A stretch of DNA of 33,932 nt, taken from positions 1-33,932 of IMG/VR virus record IMGVR_UViG_3300001533_001962; one strand, written 5' to 3'. Of this stretch, positions 14,294-23,492 are shown piece after piece (positions within the stretch are counted from its first letter, which is position 1; the number at the start of each line of letters is the position of its first letter). The notes below the pieces were generated by a model that saw only the letters and a program-made list of their open reading frames with translations, was not told the origin of the DNA and ran no database searches. Origin of the DNA: a virus. The position numbers were made by a program, and so were the translations under genes.

Positions 14294-15679
14294 ATGAATA
14301 AAGATACAAGAGAAGCATATAAATTATTTCATGATGGTACTATTGCTTTATCATACGCTGAACAACATGGTTTGCGTGTAGATACAGAATACATACGTAA
14401 ACAAAACGGAGAAATTTCGGGCAAGATAAAACAACTGGAAAATGAATTTAAAGCAACCAAATTTTTTAAAGATTGGGAAAGTTCTACAAAAAAGGCTATA
14501 AATATTTATAGTGGAGCTCAATTAGGTACATTCTTATATAGGGTTAAGAAAATTGAACCTGTTAAAACAACTGCAAAAGGTACAGCTTCAACAGATGAAG
14601 AAGCATTAAACCAATTAAATATACCAGAGTTACAAATTTTATTGAGAATAAAAAAATTAAAAGCTATTCGTGATACTTTTTTAGCTTCAATATATCGTGA
14701 ACAAGTTGATGGACATTTAAGGCCGTTTTTTAATTTGCATTTGGTAAGGACTTACAGAAGTAGTTCTGATAAACCTAACTTTCAAAACGTTCCTAAGCGA
14801 GATAAAGAATCAATGCAAATAGTAAGAAAATCACTTTACCCACGGAAAGGACACCAACTGTTAGAGCTTGATTATAAACAGCTTGAGGTAAGAATTGCAG
14901 CTTGTTATAATGAAGATGAAAAATTAATGTATGATATTGAACATGGTGATATGCACGGAGATATGGCAAAAGAATTATTTGTAATTAACAATTTTGATGG
15001 TAATGAGCCAACACATTCTGTATTACGTGCCGCCGCAAAGAATGGATTTGTATTCCCACAATTTTATGGTGATTACTACAAAAACTGTTCTGAATATTTA
15101 ATTGGAACTTGGTGCAAATTGAGTACTAAAACCAAATGGAAAAAGGGGGAAGGTATTGAATTTGAAAATGGTAATATTTCAGACCATTTAATTGAACAAG
15201 GGTTTAGACGCATGAATGATTTTACTGAACACGTAAGAAATATAGAAGCTGACTTTTGGGGTAAACGTTACCGAAAATATGACAGATGGAAACAACAATG
15301 GTGGCGGCAATATTTGAAAGACGGTTTTTTTGAAAGTAAAACAGGGTTTACCTTCAAAGGTGTTTACACCTTTAATGATGTTACTAATTATCCAATACAA
15401 GGTTCGGCTTTTCATGTGCTTTTGTGGAGTTTAATTGAAGGTATTACGGCTCAAAGAAGGGGTGGGTGGCGTTCAAGAATATTAGGGCAAATACATGATG
15501 CTATTGTAATTGATGTTTATCCACCAGAATTAGACAAGGTTATACATATTATGAAATGTATTATGGAAAATGATGTACGACAACATTGGCCGTGGATTAT
15601 TACACCATTAGTAATAGATGCTGAATTGTGTCCGGTTGATGGAAGCTGGGCTGAAAAGGAAAAATATAAAATTGATTAG
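14294..15679 (+). CDS. DNA polymerase, family A, polymerase domain
   Basis: 461 residues, with no exonuclease domain of its own. Motif A is LDYKQLEVR with catalytic D193; motif B is R245-AAA-K249 ... QFYGD; motif C is QIHDAIVID with H401-D402, where many family A enzymes have HDE. Motif B is longer than the usual RxxxKxxxFGxxYG by about one residue, and a GFVFPQFYGDYY form of this kind occurs, as I recall, in some phage polymerases. It should work with the UDG/exonuclease protein encoded just upstream as a two-subunit replicase. ATG 14294 follows the upstream stop after three bases. Confidence 0.9.
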   Translation: MNKDTREAYKLFHDGTIALSYAEQHGLRVDTEYIRKQNGEISGKIKQLENEFKATKFFKDWESSTKKAINIYSGAQLGTFLYRVKKIEPVKTTAKGTASTDEEALNQLNIPELQILLRIKKLKAIRDTFLASIYREQVDGHLRPFFNLHLVRTYRSSSDKPNFQNVPKRDKESMQIVRKSLYPRKGHQLLELDYKQLEVRIAACYNEDEKLMYDIEHGDMHGDMAKELFVINNFDGNEPTHSVLRAAAKNGFVFPQFYGDYYKNCSEYLIGTWCKLSTKTKWKKGEGIEFENGNISDHLIEQGFRRMNDFTEHVRNIEADFWGKRYRKYDRWKQQWWRQYLKDGFFESKTGFTFKGVYTFNDVTNYPIQGSAFHVLLWSLIEGITAQRRGGWRSRILGQIHDAIVIDVYPPELDKVIHIMKCIMENDVRQHWPWIITPLVIDAELCPVDGSWAEKEKYKID

Positions 15680-15681
15680 TT

Positions 15682-15981
15682 ATGAAAATAGGATATGTAG
15701 GTTTTGAAAGAGATTTTAAAAGATTAAAGTGGGACAATCCAGAACAAAAATTTGTTTTAATTACAAGTGGTAGTGATATAGTGGGTCAAAATTTTGACTG
15801 TGTTATAAGGGGATATGATTGGGAACACATACTTGATGATATTGGATTTATTGACAGAGTTGGACTTGAAGTATATCTTGTAGATAACAGACTAAAAGAA
15901 ATGAAAAAAGCATATAAACATCCTTTTAAATATTGGTTATATAAGATTTTTAATATTAATTTATTTTATGATGGTAAGTAA
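15682..15981 (+). CDS. Hypothetical protein, 99 aa
   Basis: Unrecognised. The first 60 residues alternate strand- and helix-like segments (KFVLITSGSDIVG, FDCVIRGYDW) as in a small Rossmann-like fold, and the end is basic and aromatic (YKHPFKYWLYKIFNINLFY). It begins two bases after the polymerase stop and overlaps the next gene by 14 bases. Confidence 0.65.
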   Translation: MKIGYVGFERDFKRLKWDNPEQKFVLITSGSDIVGQNFDCVIRGYDWEHILDDIGFIDRVGLEVYLVDNRLKEMKKAYKHPFKYWLYKIFNINLFYDGK

Positions 15982-16192
15982 TGAATTAAAGGAATTAAAA
16001 AGTGTTTTAAGGACACGAAAAAAGTATGTTAATGAACATTATGTTGGGCGGGATAAAGAAATTGCACTATTTGAAGTTGATGTTTTGTTCAAAATTGTAA
16101 ACAAGGCATTTGATACAGAAGATTATAAGGAAAGTATAAGTGATTGTAACACAACGGTTAAGAAAAGAATAAGAGGAACAAAAAATAAATAA
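15968..16192 (+). CDS. Hypothetical helical protein, 74 aa
   Basis: A charged, helical protein (NELKELKSVLRTRKKYVNEHYVGRDKEIALFEVDVLFKIV). Two adjacent ATG codons, 15968 and 15971, can start it; both overlap the end of the previous gene. It closes the polymerase operon, followed by the promoter at 16193-16251. No function is assigned. Confidence 0.6.
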   Translation: MMVSNELKELKSVLRTRKKYVNEHYVGRDKEIALFEVDVLFKIVNKAFDTEDYKESISDCNTTVKKRIRGTKNK

Positions 16193-16251
16193 ATTTTATA
16201 AAAAAATTAATTAAAAATATTTGTTTTTGTTATTTATTTTTTGTAATATTG
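16193..16251 (+). promoter_or_regulatory. Promoter of the clamp loader operon
   Basis: TTTG at 16220-16223, a 20-nt spacer and TAATATTG at 16244-16251. The -7 box is identical to that at 9526-9533, and the A-rich block at 16193-16208 (ATTTTATAAAAAAATT) is nearly identical to that at 9477. Transcription would start near 16258, about 28 nt before ATG 16286. The pair suggests coordinated control of the two operons. Confidence 0.6.
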
Positions 16252-16285
16252 TACAGCATTTTGTTAAATTAAAAATTTTTATGTT

Positions 16286-16582
16286 ATGAAAGAAAAAAGC
16301 AAGGAAGAAGAAGAAGTTACTATATCCCTCACAAAAAAAGAAGCGTTTAAAATCATAAGAGATGATTTTTTAACTGAGTTAAAGGGAAACACAACTGCAA
16401 AAAATTTACCCACGTTATTCTCTATTGAAGAAAAAACTGACAAAGAACACATGCATTTTATAAAAGATGTAATAATGAGTACACAAAATTACAGGGAAGG
16501 TCTTATACAGCTTTTAGAAAAGTCTGAATCTATTAATCAGTTTGTATATTATTTGGTTTTGTTAGTTCGTACAGCTGAATAA
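16286..16582 (+). CDS. Hypothetical protein, 98 aa
   Basis: First gene after the promoter at 16220-16251. It begins with a short acidic and basic stretch (KEKSKEEEEVTISLTKKEAF) and continues as a helical domain. No family is recognised. About 70 nt separate it from the clamp loader gene, without a hairpin or promoter that I can see. Confidence 0.7.
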   Translation: MKEKSKEEEEVTISLTKKEAFKIIRDDFLTELKGNTTAKNLPTLFSIEEKTDKEHMHFIKDVIMSTQNYREGLIQLLEKSESINQFVYYLVLLVRTAE

Positions 16583-16650
16583 ATAAACACACAATCACCA
16601 GATGAGTTATTGACAAAAATAGGATTAAAAAGAAAAAGAGGTTGATTTTT

Positions 16651-17562
16651 ATGAGTTTACATTTGAAACACAGACCAAAAGAATTTAAAGAGGTTATTGG
16701 GAACCCTAACTTAGTAGCTTCTTTGCAGGGAATGTTGGAAGACAGGGGGAGTTTTCCTCATTCTCTGCTTTTTCATGGACCTATGGGTTGTGGTAAAACA
16801 ACTTTAGCAAGAATAGTAGCTAAGGAACTTAATTGTGGTGAAAGGGATTTAAAAGAGATTGATTCAGCACAATTTCGTGGTATTGATACTGCTCGGGAAT
16901 TACGTAACAGTTGTCAATATAAACCAATAGAGGGTGAATCCAGAGTTTACATAATTGATGAGTGCCATAAAATGACTAATGACGCTCAAAATGCTATGTT
17001 AAAAGTATTGGAAGATACACCGAAACATGCGTATTTTATATTGTGTACAACGGAACCACAAAAATTAATAGGTACTGTAAGAAACCGTTGTAGTGAATTT
17101 CAGGTGAGTACATTATCTGACAAGGAAATGTTACGGTTAATAAAAAGGGTATCTCACAAGGAAGGGGAAAAGTTAGAAGAAGAGGTTATTAAACAAGTTA
17201 TTGAAGATGCGTTAGGGATACCAAGAACAGCTTTACAAATATTAAAGCAAGTATTTAGTGTAACTGATGAGAAAAGGCTTGAAATGGCACGAAAAGCGGC
17301 AGAGGAGCAAAGTGAGGTTATCCAACTATGCCGAGCATTAATAAAAAATAGGGGTTGGCGTGAAATTAGCAAAACGTTACAGGGTTTACGCAATCAGGAC
17401 CCCGAAAATGTAAGAAGGGCTGTTTTGGGATATATGACTAATACTATTTTAAAAACGGATAACACTAATGCACACTTAGTAATGGAAGAATTTATTGAAC
17501 CATTTTATAATTCTGGATTCCCAGGTCTTGTTTTTGCGTGCTATTGTGTTACTAATTCATAA
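16651..17562 (+). CDS. Clamp loader ATPase, DnaX/RFC-like
   Basis: 303 residues, AAA+ clamp loader. MSLHLKHRPKEFKEVIGN is the typical RPxxFxxVxGQ start; Walker A is GPMGCGKTT (43-51); Walker B is YIIDECHKM; sensor 1 is ILCTTEP; and VRNRC is the SRC arginine-finger motif. The four-Cys zinc module of cellular DnaX is absent. It would open and load the beta clamp from 10272-11264. No delta or delta-prime gene is seen, so it may act as a homo-oligomer or borrow host subunits. I chose ATG 16651, with AGAGG upstream, over a TTG at 16642. Confidence 0.9.
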   Translation: MSLHLKHRPKEFKEVIGNPNLVASLQGMLEDRGSFPHSLLFHGPMGCGKTTLARIVAKELNCGERDLKEIDSAQFRGIDTARELRNSCQYKPIEGESRVYIIDECHKMTNDAQNAMLKVLEDTPKHAYFILCTTEPQKLIGTVRNRCSEFQVSTLSDKEMLRLIKRVSHKEGEKLEEEVIKQVIEDALGIPRTALQILKQVFSVTDEKRLEMARKAAEEQSEVIQLCRALIKNRGWREISKTLQGLRNQDPENVRRAVLGYMTNTILKTDNTNAHLVMEEFIEPFYNSGFPGLVFACYCVTNS

Positions 17563-17567
17563 GTAAA

Positions 17568-17846
17568 ATGAAAAAGGAAGAAAATTTTAGATACGGATTA
17601 TTTTATGATTTGGGAGATAAGAGTTATACTTTTATTCATATACTTTTATTAAAATATAGTACACACACAAGTAAGATAGTAGAAAACATGATAATCAATC
17701 GTAAGGGTATGACAGAAGAAGAAGTTAATGAAACAATGACTGCTCATCTGGCTAATATGCTTAACAGGTATGATTTGAATGATGCTATGTTGGATAAATT
17801 TAATAAAAACAAAACTGAGGATGGAACAAAAGGAAGTTCTAAATAA
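17568..17846 (+). CDS. Hypothetical protein, 92 aa
   Basis: Unrecognised helical protein (KIVENMIINRKGMTEEEVNETM...ANMLNRYDLNDAML). It starts three bases after the clamp loader stop and overlaps the next gene by 26 bases. Position and coupling suggest a replication accessory protein, but no motif supports a particular role. Confidence 0.65.
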   Translation: MKKEENFRYGLFYDLGDKSYTFIHILLLKYSTHTSKIVENMIINRKGMTEEEVNETMTAHLANMLNRYDLNDAMLDKFNKNKTEDGTKGSSK

Positions 17847-18066
17847 TAAACAAACTACATGGGTTACTGTAAAAAGAACTATTAATTTTGGTAACTATGA
17901 AAATAAGGTTATTGAAGCTGGTTACAGTAAAACTATTAATGAAGATGATGAACCAATAGAATTAATTACAGAAATGGAGCTTAACCTATCTGATTTTGTT
18001 GATGGTAGAGTAAGAGAAATTAAAAGAAAAAGAGCAAAGAGACGTAGAAAAATTTTAAATGAATAA
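17821..18066 (+). CDS. Hypothetical basic protein, 81 aa
   Basis: MEQKEVLNNKQTTWVTVKRT... with a beta-rich middle and a very basic end (REIKRKRAKRRRKIL). ATG 17821 is preferred to 17779 because it shortens the overlap with the previous gene to 26 bases and starts where the composition becomes protein-like. A basic tail fits nucleic acid binding, but this is inference. Confidence 0.6.
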   Translation: MEQKEVLNNKQTTWVTVKRTINFGNYENKVIEAGYSKTINEDDEPIELITEMELNLSDFVDGRVREIKRKRAKRRRKILNE

Positions 18067-18069
18067 AAT

Positions 18070-18330
18070 ATGAAAAAAGCTGTGCTTGTAAAAGAATTAA
18101 GTAATTGGAATAGTTCTGCAAAACTATTTAAACTTAGTGAACCTTTAGATGGCAATACATTCGTTATTGTTAGTGCTTTAAGTGGATTTGAAAATAATGA
18201 AACAATAATTTTTGGAGCTAATGAAAAAGGTGTTGCCAATTTTATAGAGTTAACAGGTAGTTTATATAATGTGTGTGACCATAAATTAGCTTTAGAAAAA
18301 GCTGGTTATGAAATTGTAGATAAATTATGA
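18070..18330 (+). CDS. Small conserved-looking phage protein, 86 aa
   Basis: The pattern FVIVSALSGFENNETIIFGANEKGVANFIELTGSL...DHKLALEKAGYEI resembles a small phage protein that I remember as common but uncharacterised (strands, then ETxIFxAxxxGxxxxxxELxGS, then AL..AGY). It overlaps the following gene by four bases. No enzymatic motif is visible. Confidence 0.7.
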   Translation: MKKAVLVKELSNWNSSAKLFKLSEPLDGNTFVIVSALSGFENNETIIFGANEKGVANFIELTGSLYNVCDHKLALEKAGYEIVDKL

Positions 18331-18836
18331 ATTATCAAAGAGACATGCGTATAGATGATACTGCTCTTGATGTTGAGTGGTTGGACCAAGCTGAACTTGC
18401 TTTAAAGTATGGTCGGCATTGGAGTAATTGTTATGATGAACTTAAACGTGCAGAAGAAAAGGTCAAATATGTCCGGTCTAAATTAATATTAGAAATTAAT
18501 AAAAACCCTGACAAATATTTGGGTGAAGGTATTAAACCAACTGACCCTAAAGTTGAAGCAGCGTACCGTACAAATGATGAATTTCTTGAAGCAAAAGAAG
18601 AATGGTTGGTTGCACTTAAAAAAGCCAATGATGCTGAAATTGCTAAAAATGAAATAGCATTTACACGAAAATCAGCTTTAGAGAATATGGTTATTTTGAA
18701 TGGTCAGAATTATTTTGCTGGACCAAAAGTACCAAGAGATTTAGCAAAAGTAAGAATTGATTTTGAAAAACAACGTGAGAAATCACGTACAGAGTTAAAT
18801 AAAAAAGTTAGAATTAGAAAATCTAAAGTTAATTAG
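18327..18836 (+). CDS. Coiled-coil protein, possible recombination mediator
   Basis: 169 residues, mostly helical with charged repeats (YDELKRAEEKVKYVRSKLILEI, EFLEAKEEWLVALKKANDAEIAKNEIAFTRKSALENM) and a basic end. Size, helicity and position directly before an SSB gene and near RecA recall UvsY-type mediators, which help RecA/UvsX displace SSB. I cannot confirm homology from the sequence alone. It starts inside the previous stop (ATGA). Confidence 0.7.
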   Translation: MNYQRDMRIDDTALDVEWLDQAELALKYGRHWSNCYDELKRAEEKVKYVRSKLILEINKNPDKYLGEGIKPTDPKVEAAYRTNDEFLEAKEEWLVALKKANDAEIAKNEIAFTRKSALENMVILNGQNYFAGPKVPRDLAKVRIDFEKQREKSRTELNKKVRIRKSKVN

Positions 18837-18838
18837 TC

Positions 18839-19893
<1,055 letters not shown>

Positions 19894-19894
<1 letters not shown>

Positions 19895-20277
19895 TGACAA
19901 TACTGAAAAAAAGTAGTGGGAGAGAACAGAAAAACAGGAGTAATACTTGCTTCATAGGAATTTATATTCCTAAAGAGCAAGCAAGTATTATTACCTTGTA
20001 TTCACTTGCAAAAGGCTTGACAAAATCATCTATTGTGAAAGATTTAATAGTTGAATTTACAAGTAAGTTAATGCAAGAATATGGAGAAGATGAACTGATA
20101 CAAAAAGTAGGTGAAAGGGCTTATGAAGCATGGTGTGACCCACAGAAAAAAATAAAGAATTTCCACACCTTTGTTAGTCAGCTCAAAACTGAAATGCACT
20201 ACCAAAAAGGTATTGATGAAGAAACTATTCACAAAATAATAACAGTATTGCACAATGAAAAGAACACGAAATCGTAA
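19894..20277 (+). CDS. Possible ribbon-helix-helix DNA-binding protein
   Basis: 127 residues. CFIGIYIPKEQASIITLYSLAKGLTKSSIVKDLIVEF reads as a beta strand followed by two helices, with the TKSSIVKDL turn typical of CopG/Arc-like proteins. The C-terminal half is helical and basic. Such proteins often control their own operon. It starts on the last base of the SSB stop and overlaps recA by 23 bases. The fold call is by eye. Confidence 0.65.
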
Positions 20278-21313
20278 TACCAATTTGGATAAACAAATTG
20301 AAGAACATATAAGAACACCACAAAAAAAGAAAAAGTATGAAGGTAACTTTAAAAATGTTATTTCAACAGGTTCTACCTTACTTGATTTAGCAATTAGTGG
20401 TGGTCGTGTTCGTGGTGGTGGTTTACCGAGTGGTATTTTAGTAGAAGCGTTTGGACCGAGTAGTAGTGGGAAAACTGTTTTGTTATGTGAAATAGCAGGG
20501 GCAGTCCAAAGAAAAGGTGGAAAAGTAATGTTCCATGACCCAGAAGCAAGGCTTGATAAGCAATTTGCGAGAATGTTTGATTTGAAAACTGACGCCGAAA
20601 ACATGGTGTATGGTACGCCGGATAAAGTACCAGAAGTATTCCAGTCTGTACGTGATTGGGAAGTAGATGAAAAATTAGTCAATGGTGCTTTTGCAGATTC
20701 ATTGGCTGCGTTGAGTACAGAATTGGAAATGGAGAAAGATGAAGGGGATAAAATGGGTATGCGTAGAGCTAAGGAATTCAGTGAAGAACTTAGGAGAACT
20801 TGTCGCATAATCAAAAAGAAAAATATCCTTATGGTAGCATCTAATCAGGTACGTGAGGACCAGGATGCTGCTAAATTCAGCAGAACCAAATACAAAAGTT
20901 CCGGCGGTTATGCCATTGGTTTTTACAGTAGTCTTAGATTGCGGTTTTCTTCCCCAACAAAGATTTATAAAGAATCTAAGTTTCGGGGTAAAAAAATAAA
21001 AGCTGCAACAGGCATAGAAACAACCATTGAAGTTTTTAAATCATCAATCTGGAAACCTTATAGGACTGCCCCTATAATTATAGATTTTTCATATGGTATT
21101 GATGATATTCAATCCAATTTAAAATTTATAAAAGATTATTCTTCTGAAAATGTATATACGCTTGGGGACAGAAAGTTAGGTGCTACAAAAGAAAAAGCAA
21201 TTAAAGTAATTGAAGAAGAAAACCTTGAGGCAGAATTACGTGAGGAAGTAATTGACCTTTGGGAAGAAATTGAAAAGAAATTTGAAGTTAATCGCAAAAA
21301 GAAAGAGAGATGA
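20255..21313 (+). CDS. RecA/UvsX-like recombinase
   Basis: 352 residues, the usual length of RecA. STGSTLLDLAI and GLPSGILVEAFGPSSSGKT place Walker A at 67-74; GKVMFHDPEARLD contains the acidic strand; NGAFADSLAAL corresponds to Walker B; and ILMVASNQVRED is the RecA-type sensor (NQ) followed by a loop-2-like SSGGYAIGFYSSLRLRF. It would form filaments on ssDNA and drive strand exchange, acting with the SSB encoded upstream and the RuvC-like resolvase downstream. The 23-base overlap with the upstream gene implies coupling. The - strand ORF opposite is a shadow. Confidence 0.92.
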   Translation: MKRTRNRNTNLDKQIEEHIRTPQKKKKYEGNFKNVISTGSTLLDLAISGGRVRGGGLPSGILVEAFGPSSSGKTVLLCEIAGAVQRKGGKVMFHDPEARLDKQFARMFDLKTDAENMVYGTPDKVPEVFQSVRDWEVDEKLVNGAFADSLAALSTELEMEKDEGDKMGMRRAKEFSEELRRTCRIIKKKNILMVASNQVREDQDAAKFSRTKYKSSGGYAIGFYSSLRLRFSSPTKIYKESKFRGKKIKAATGIETTIEVFKSSIWKPYRTAPIIIDFSYGIDDIQSNLKFIKDYSSENVYTLGDRKLGATKEKAIKVIEEENLEAELREEVIDLWEEIEKKFEVNRKKKER

Positions 21314-21519
21314 AAATTGATATTGAAAAGGTAACTAAAGTAAAACCATTTGAACCTTTTATTGTAAAATTAACATTTGAAACAAAAGAAGATGTTTATA
21401 ATTTTATAGAAGAATGTGAGGATGAAATGCCTGATATGGATGAATATTTGGCAAAACTTCTTCGTGTTATTTGTGATGAAATGAGAAAACAAGATTTCAA
21501 ATGCACGGTATCTGGTTAA
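21310..21519 (+). CDS. Hypothetical protein, 69 aa
   Basis: Small acidic protein (FIVKLTFETKEDVYNFIEECEDEMPDMDEYLAKLL). One strand then helices; no known domain. It overlaps the recA stop by four bases and the next gene by 19 bases. No function is proposed. Confidence 0.65.
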   Translation: MKIDIEKVTKVKPFEPFIVKLTFETKEDVYNFIEECEDEMPDMDEYLAKLLRVICDEMRKQDFKCTVSG

Positions 21520-21716
21520 ATGGAAAAGCAGCCACAAAGGTAAATGCAAAAAGACTTTTGTGGGGAAGCTCTGATAGAGCTCAACTTTATAGTATTGACG
21601 GTGATGAACGTTGGATTTCAAAAAGGTTTAGTGCTTTTACACAAACAAGTCCAGACGGACAAGGTGAATTAATAATTGAGGATTGGTTATATAAAAAATT
21701 ATTTCAAAATGAATAG
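21501..21716 (+). CDS. Hypothetical protein, 71 aa
   Basis: The pattern RAQLYSIDGDERWISKRFSAF...GELIIEDWLYKKL resembles a small phage protein type in which a charged strand pair ends in WxPKSQ-like and I..WLAKK-like motifs. That is recollection of a pattern and gives no function. It overlaps the previous gene by 19 bases and the next start (21709) by eight. Confidence 0.65.
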   Translation: MHGIWLNGKAATKVNAKRLLWGSSDRAQLYSIDGDERWISKRFSAFTQTSPDGQGELIIEDWLYKKLFQNE

Positions 21717-22401
21717 AGAAGAATTGTTTGCAGTAATAGTACCAGAAGAAACAGATTCGTATTCCCCTGTTTCCCATGAAAGTATTATTACAAATGTAGA
21801 TAAAGAATTAAAAAGGAAGGGAATTGTAATAACAAGTGAAACTTACAACGTTGGTAGGTTTGGTGAACAATTAATTGGAAATATGAATATCCAATATAAA
21901 GAACATACTGATTTGGGTATGCGTTTAGCTTTTCGTAACAGCTATGATAAATCAATGTCAGTAGCTTTTGTAGCTGGCACCCATGTATGGATTTGTGGTA
22001 ATGGAATGATTGGTGGAGAAATTCAATTTTTAAGAAGGCACACCGGTAATGTAGTTCATGAACTACGTGAAAAAATTGCTTTAACAGCTGAACAACTTGA
22101 AGAACATTTCCACAAAATGTTACGCCATTCAAAACGTATGCAAGAAATACAAATGAGCAAACGTATTATTTCAGAACTTTCTGGTAGGTTATTCATTGAG
22201 CATGAATTAATTACTGCAACACAATTAGGGGTTATCAAACGTGAAATAATTGCACCAACGTTTGATGAATTTAAAGATGAAAATCTTTGGAGCTTTTATA
22301 ATTATGTAACGTATTCGTTAAAAACAGCACACCCAACGAAATTTATTGAACAGCACAAAGATTTTCATGAATTTGTTGAGCAAGAATTTAACTTAATATA
22401 A
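21709..22401 (+). CDS. DUF932-like phage/plasmid protein
   Basis: 230 residues starting MNREELFAVIVPEETDSYSPVSHESII. The central part, ITSETYNVGRFGEQLIGNMNIQYKEHTDLGMRLAFRNSYDKSMSVAFVAGTHVWICGNGMI, matches my memory of the DUF932/TIGR03299 group, with the conserved FRNSYDKS and VxICxNG. The function of the group is unknown; genes of this kind occur on phages and plasmids, often near recombination genes as here. ATG 21709 is chosen over 21676, which would sit in the previous gene. Confidence 0.78.
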   Translation: MNREELFAVIVPEETDSYSPVSHESIITNVDKELKRKGIVITSETYNVGRFGEQLIGNMNIQYKEHTDLGMRLAFRNSYDKSMSVAFVAGTHVWICGNGMIGGEIQFLRRHTGNVVHELREKIALTAEQLEEHFHKMLRHSKRMQEIQMSKRIISELSGRLFIEHELITATQLGVIKREIIAPTFDEFKDENLWSFYNYVTYSLKTAHPTKFIEQHKDFHEFVEQEFNLI

Positions 22402-22619
22402 TGGATATGAATTATTATGATAGTGAAGTTACAACATTGAATAATGGTGTTGTTGAAATTAATTTTAAGAACGCATCTGACATTTGCCATACAATTCAAG
22501 AGGTTAAGTATGTTTGGACAAATGGAAAAACAGGATTATTTTCTTTGGAACTTATTGATGGTGAAATAAGAATATATCCTTATGATAATATTAAATACAT
22601 AAGGATTTATGAAGCATAA
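22401..22619 (+). CDS. Hypothetical protein, 72 aa
   Basis: Small beta-rich protein (GVVEINFKNASDICHTIQEVKYVWTNGKTGLFSLELIDGEIRIYPYDNIKYI), Tyr/Ile-rich, with no recognised domain. The ATG shares its A with the last base of the previous stop. It is followed by the RuvC-like gene. Confidence 0.65.
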   Translation: MDMNYYDSEVTTLNNGVVEINFKNASDICHTIQEVKYVWTNGKTGLFSLELIDGEIRIYPYDNIKYIRIYEA

Positions 22620-22623
22620 TAAA

Positions 22624-23190
22624 ATGAAAAGAGAAAGAGGAACAATAACAAACGAAAAAGAATCTTTTCATGTAATGGCTCTTGACCCTTCATTGACAGC
22701 TTGGGGTTGGGTTATTATGGATGGTGAAGATAACAGGGTTTTAAAAACCGGTTGTATTAAAACAGAACCATTGTATAAGAAATTACGCACAAGAGTTGGA
22801 GATGACCGGTGTCGTAGAATTAATGAATTAAATCAACAGTTAATTTTTTTAATAAAAGGTTGGAATGTTAGATATATAGTTAGTGAACAACCACATGGCA
22901 GTCAATCAGCTGTTTCCGCTATTATGGTGGGTATTACTTTAGGCATGGGTCAAACTTTGTCAGATGCACTTAATATTGGTATTGAATGGTATAGTGAAGG
23001 TGATGCTAAAAAGGCGTTGTCTAATAAAAAGAAACTATCAAAACAACAAACTATTGAGGAAATTAAAAAACTGTACCAAGTTCCGTGGACTGGGGTAAAA
23101 TATAAAGATGAAGCTGTGGCTGATGCTATTGCTGTTTATAATGTAGCAAGACAACAATCTTCAATACTGAAATTTTATAATACAATGTAA
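22624..23190 (+). CDS. RuvC-like Holliday junction resolvase
   Basis: 188 residues from ATG 22624; an ATG at 22609 would overlap the previous gene and add only MKHNK. The RNase H-fold acidic residues are D21 in MALDPSLTAWGW, E88 in YIVSEQPHG, and D162/E163/D167 in KYKDEAVADAIAVY, the RuvC layout. It should cut four-way junctions made by RecA or by replication, dividing DNA concatemers before packaging. It lies downstream of recA in the same run of genes. Confidence 0.87.
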   Translation: MKRERGTITNEKESFHVMALDPSLTAWGWVIMDGEDNRVLKTGCIKTEPLYKKLRTRVGDDRCRRINELNQQLIFLIKGWNVRYIVSEQPHGSQSAVSAIMVGITLGMGQTLSDALNIGIEWYSEGDAKKALSNKKKLSKQQTIEEIKKLYQVPWTGVKYKDEAVADAIAVYNVARQQSSILKFYNTM

Positions 23191-23195
23191 TTATT

Positions 23196-23492
23196 ATGGA
23201 TATTTTTGGTAGTCATAAAGACAGAATAAGGTTTGGTGATATGATGTGTAGGTGTACAATTGAATTACCACCACTAAATATTTCAGAAATGTCAAGTGGT
23301 TTAAAAGACCCATTTATAGAACAACTTATTAAAAACAAAGAAAAAATGAGAACAGATATTGAATTACTAAACATGTTGAAGGATGAGTACTTGAGTATTC
23401 CCCTGAGTCATGGTTTGTGCCATGCGAAAAATAATTTAAAAATGAGGCCGGTTGACCCAATATCTTATGAAGATACAAAAGATATTGGGTGA
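23196..23492 (+). CDS. Hypothetical protein, 98 aa
   Basis: Unrecognised. The middle is helical (KDPFIEQLIKNKEKMRTDIELLNMLKDEYL), with a C-terminal HGLCHAKNNL stretch. Its final codons form the left arm, loop and right arm of a perfect 12-bp hairpin (23455-23490), and its stop is the last stem base plus two. The next gene starts within that hairpin. Confidence 0.65.
   Translation: MDIFGSHKDRIRFGDMMCRCTIELPPLNISEMSSGLKDPFIEQLIKNKEKMRTDIELLNMLKDEYLSIPLSHGLCHAKNNLKMRPVDPISYEDTKDIG
23455..23490 (+). promoter_or_regulatory. 12-bp hairpin at a gene junction, start codon in the loop
   Basis: ACCCAATATCTT (23455-23466) and AAGATATTGGGT (23479-23490) pair perfectly around a 12-nt loop that begins with ATG 23467, an in-frame start of the next gene. 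The upstream stop TGA begins at the last stem base (23490). There is no T run, so I read it as a translation-coupling or RNA-processing element, not a terminator. Confidence 0.6.

Noticed and set aside
20068-20814. 248-aa ORF on the - strand opposite recA
   Set aside because: It is the mirror of a clearly coding RecA gene, is rich in Ser, Phe and Leu as antisense frames are, and shows no motif.
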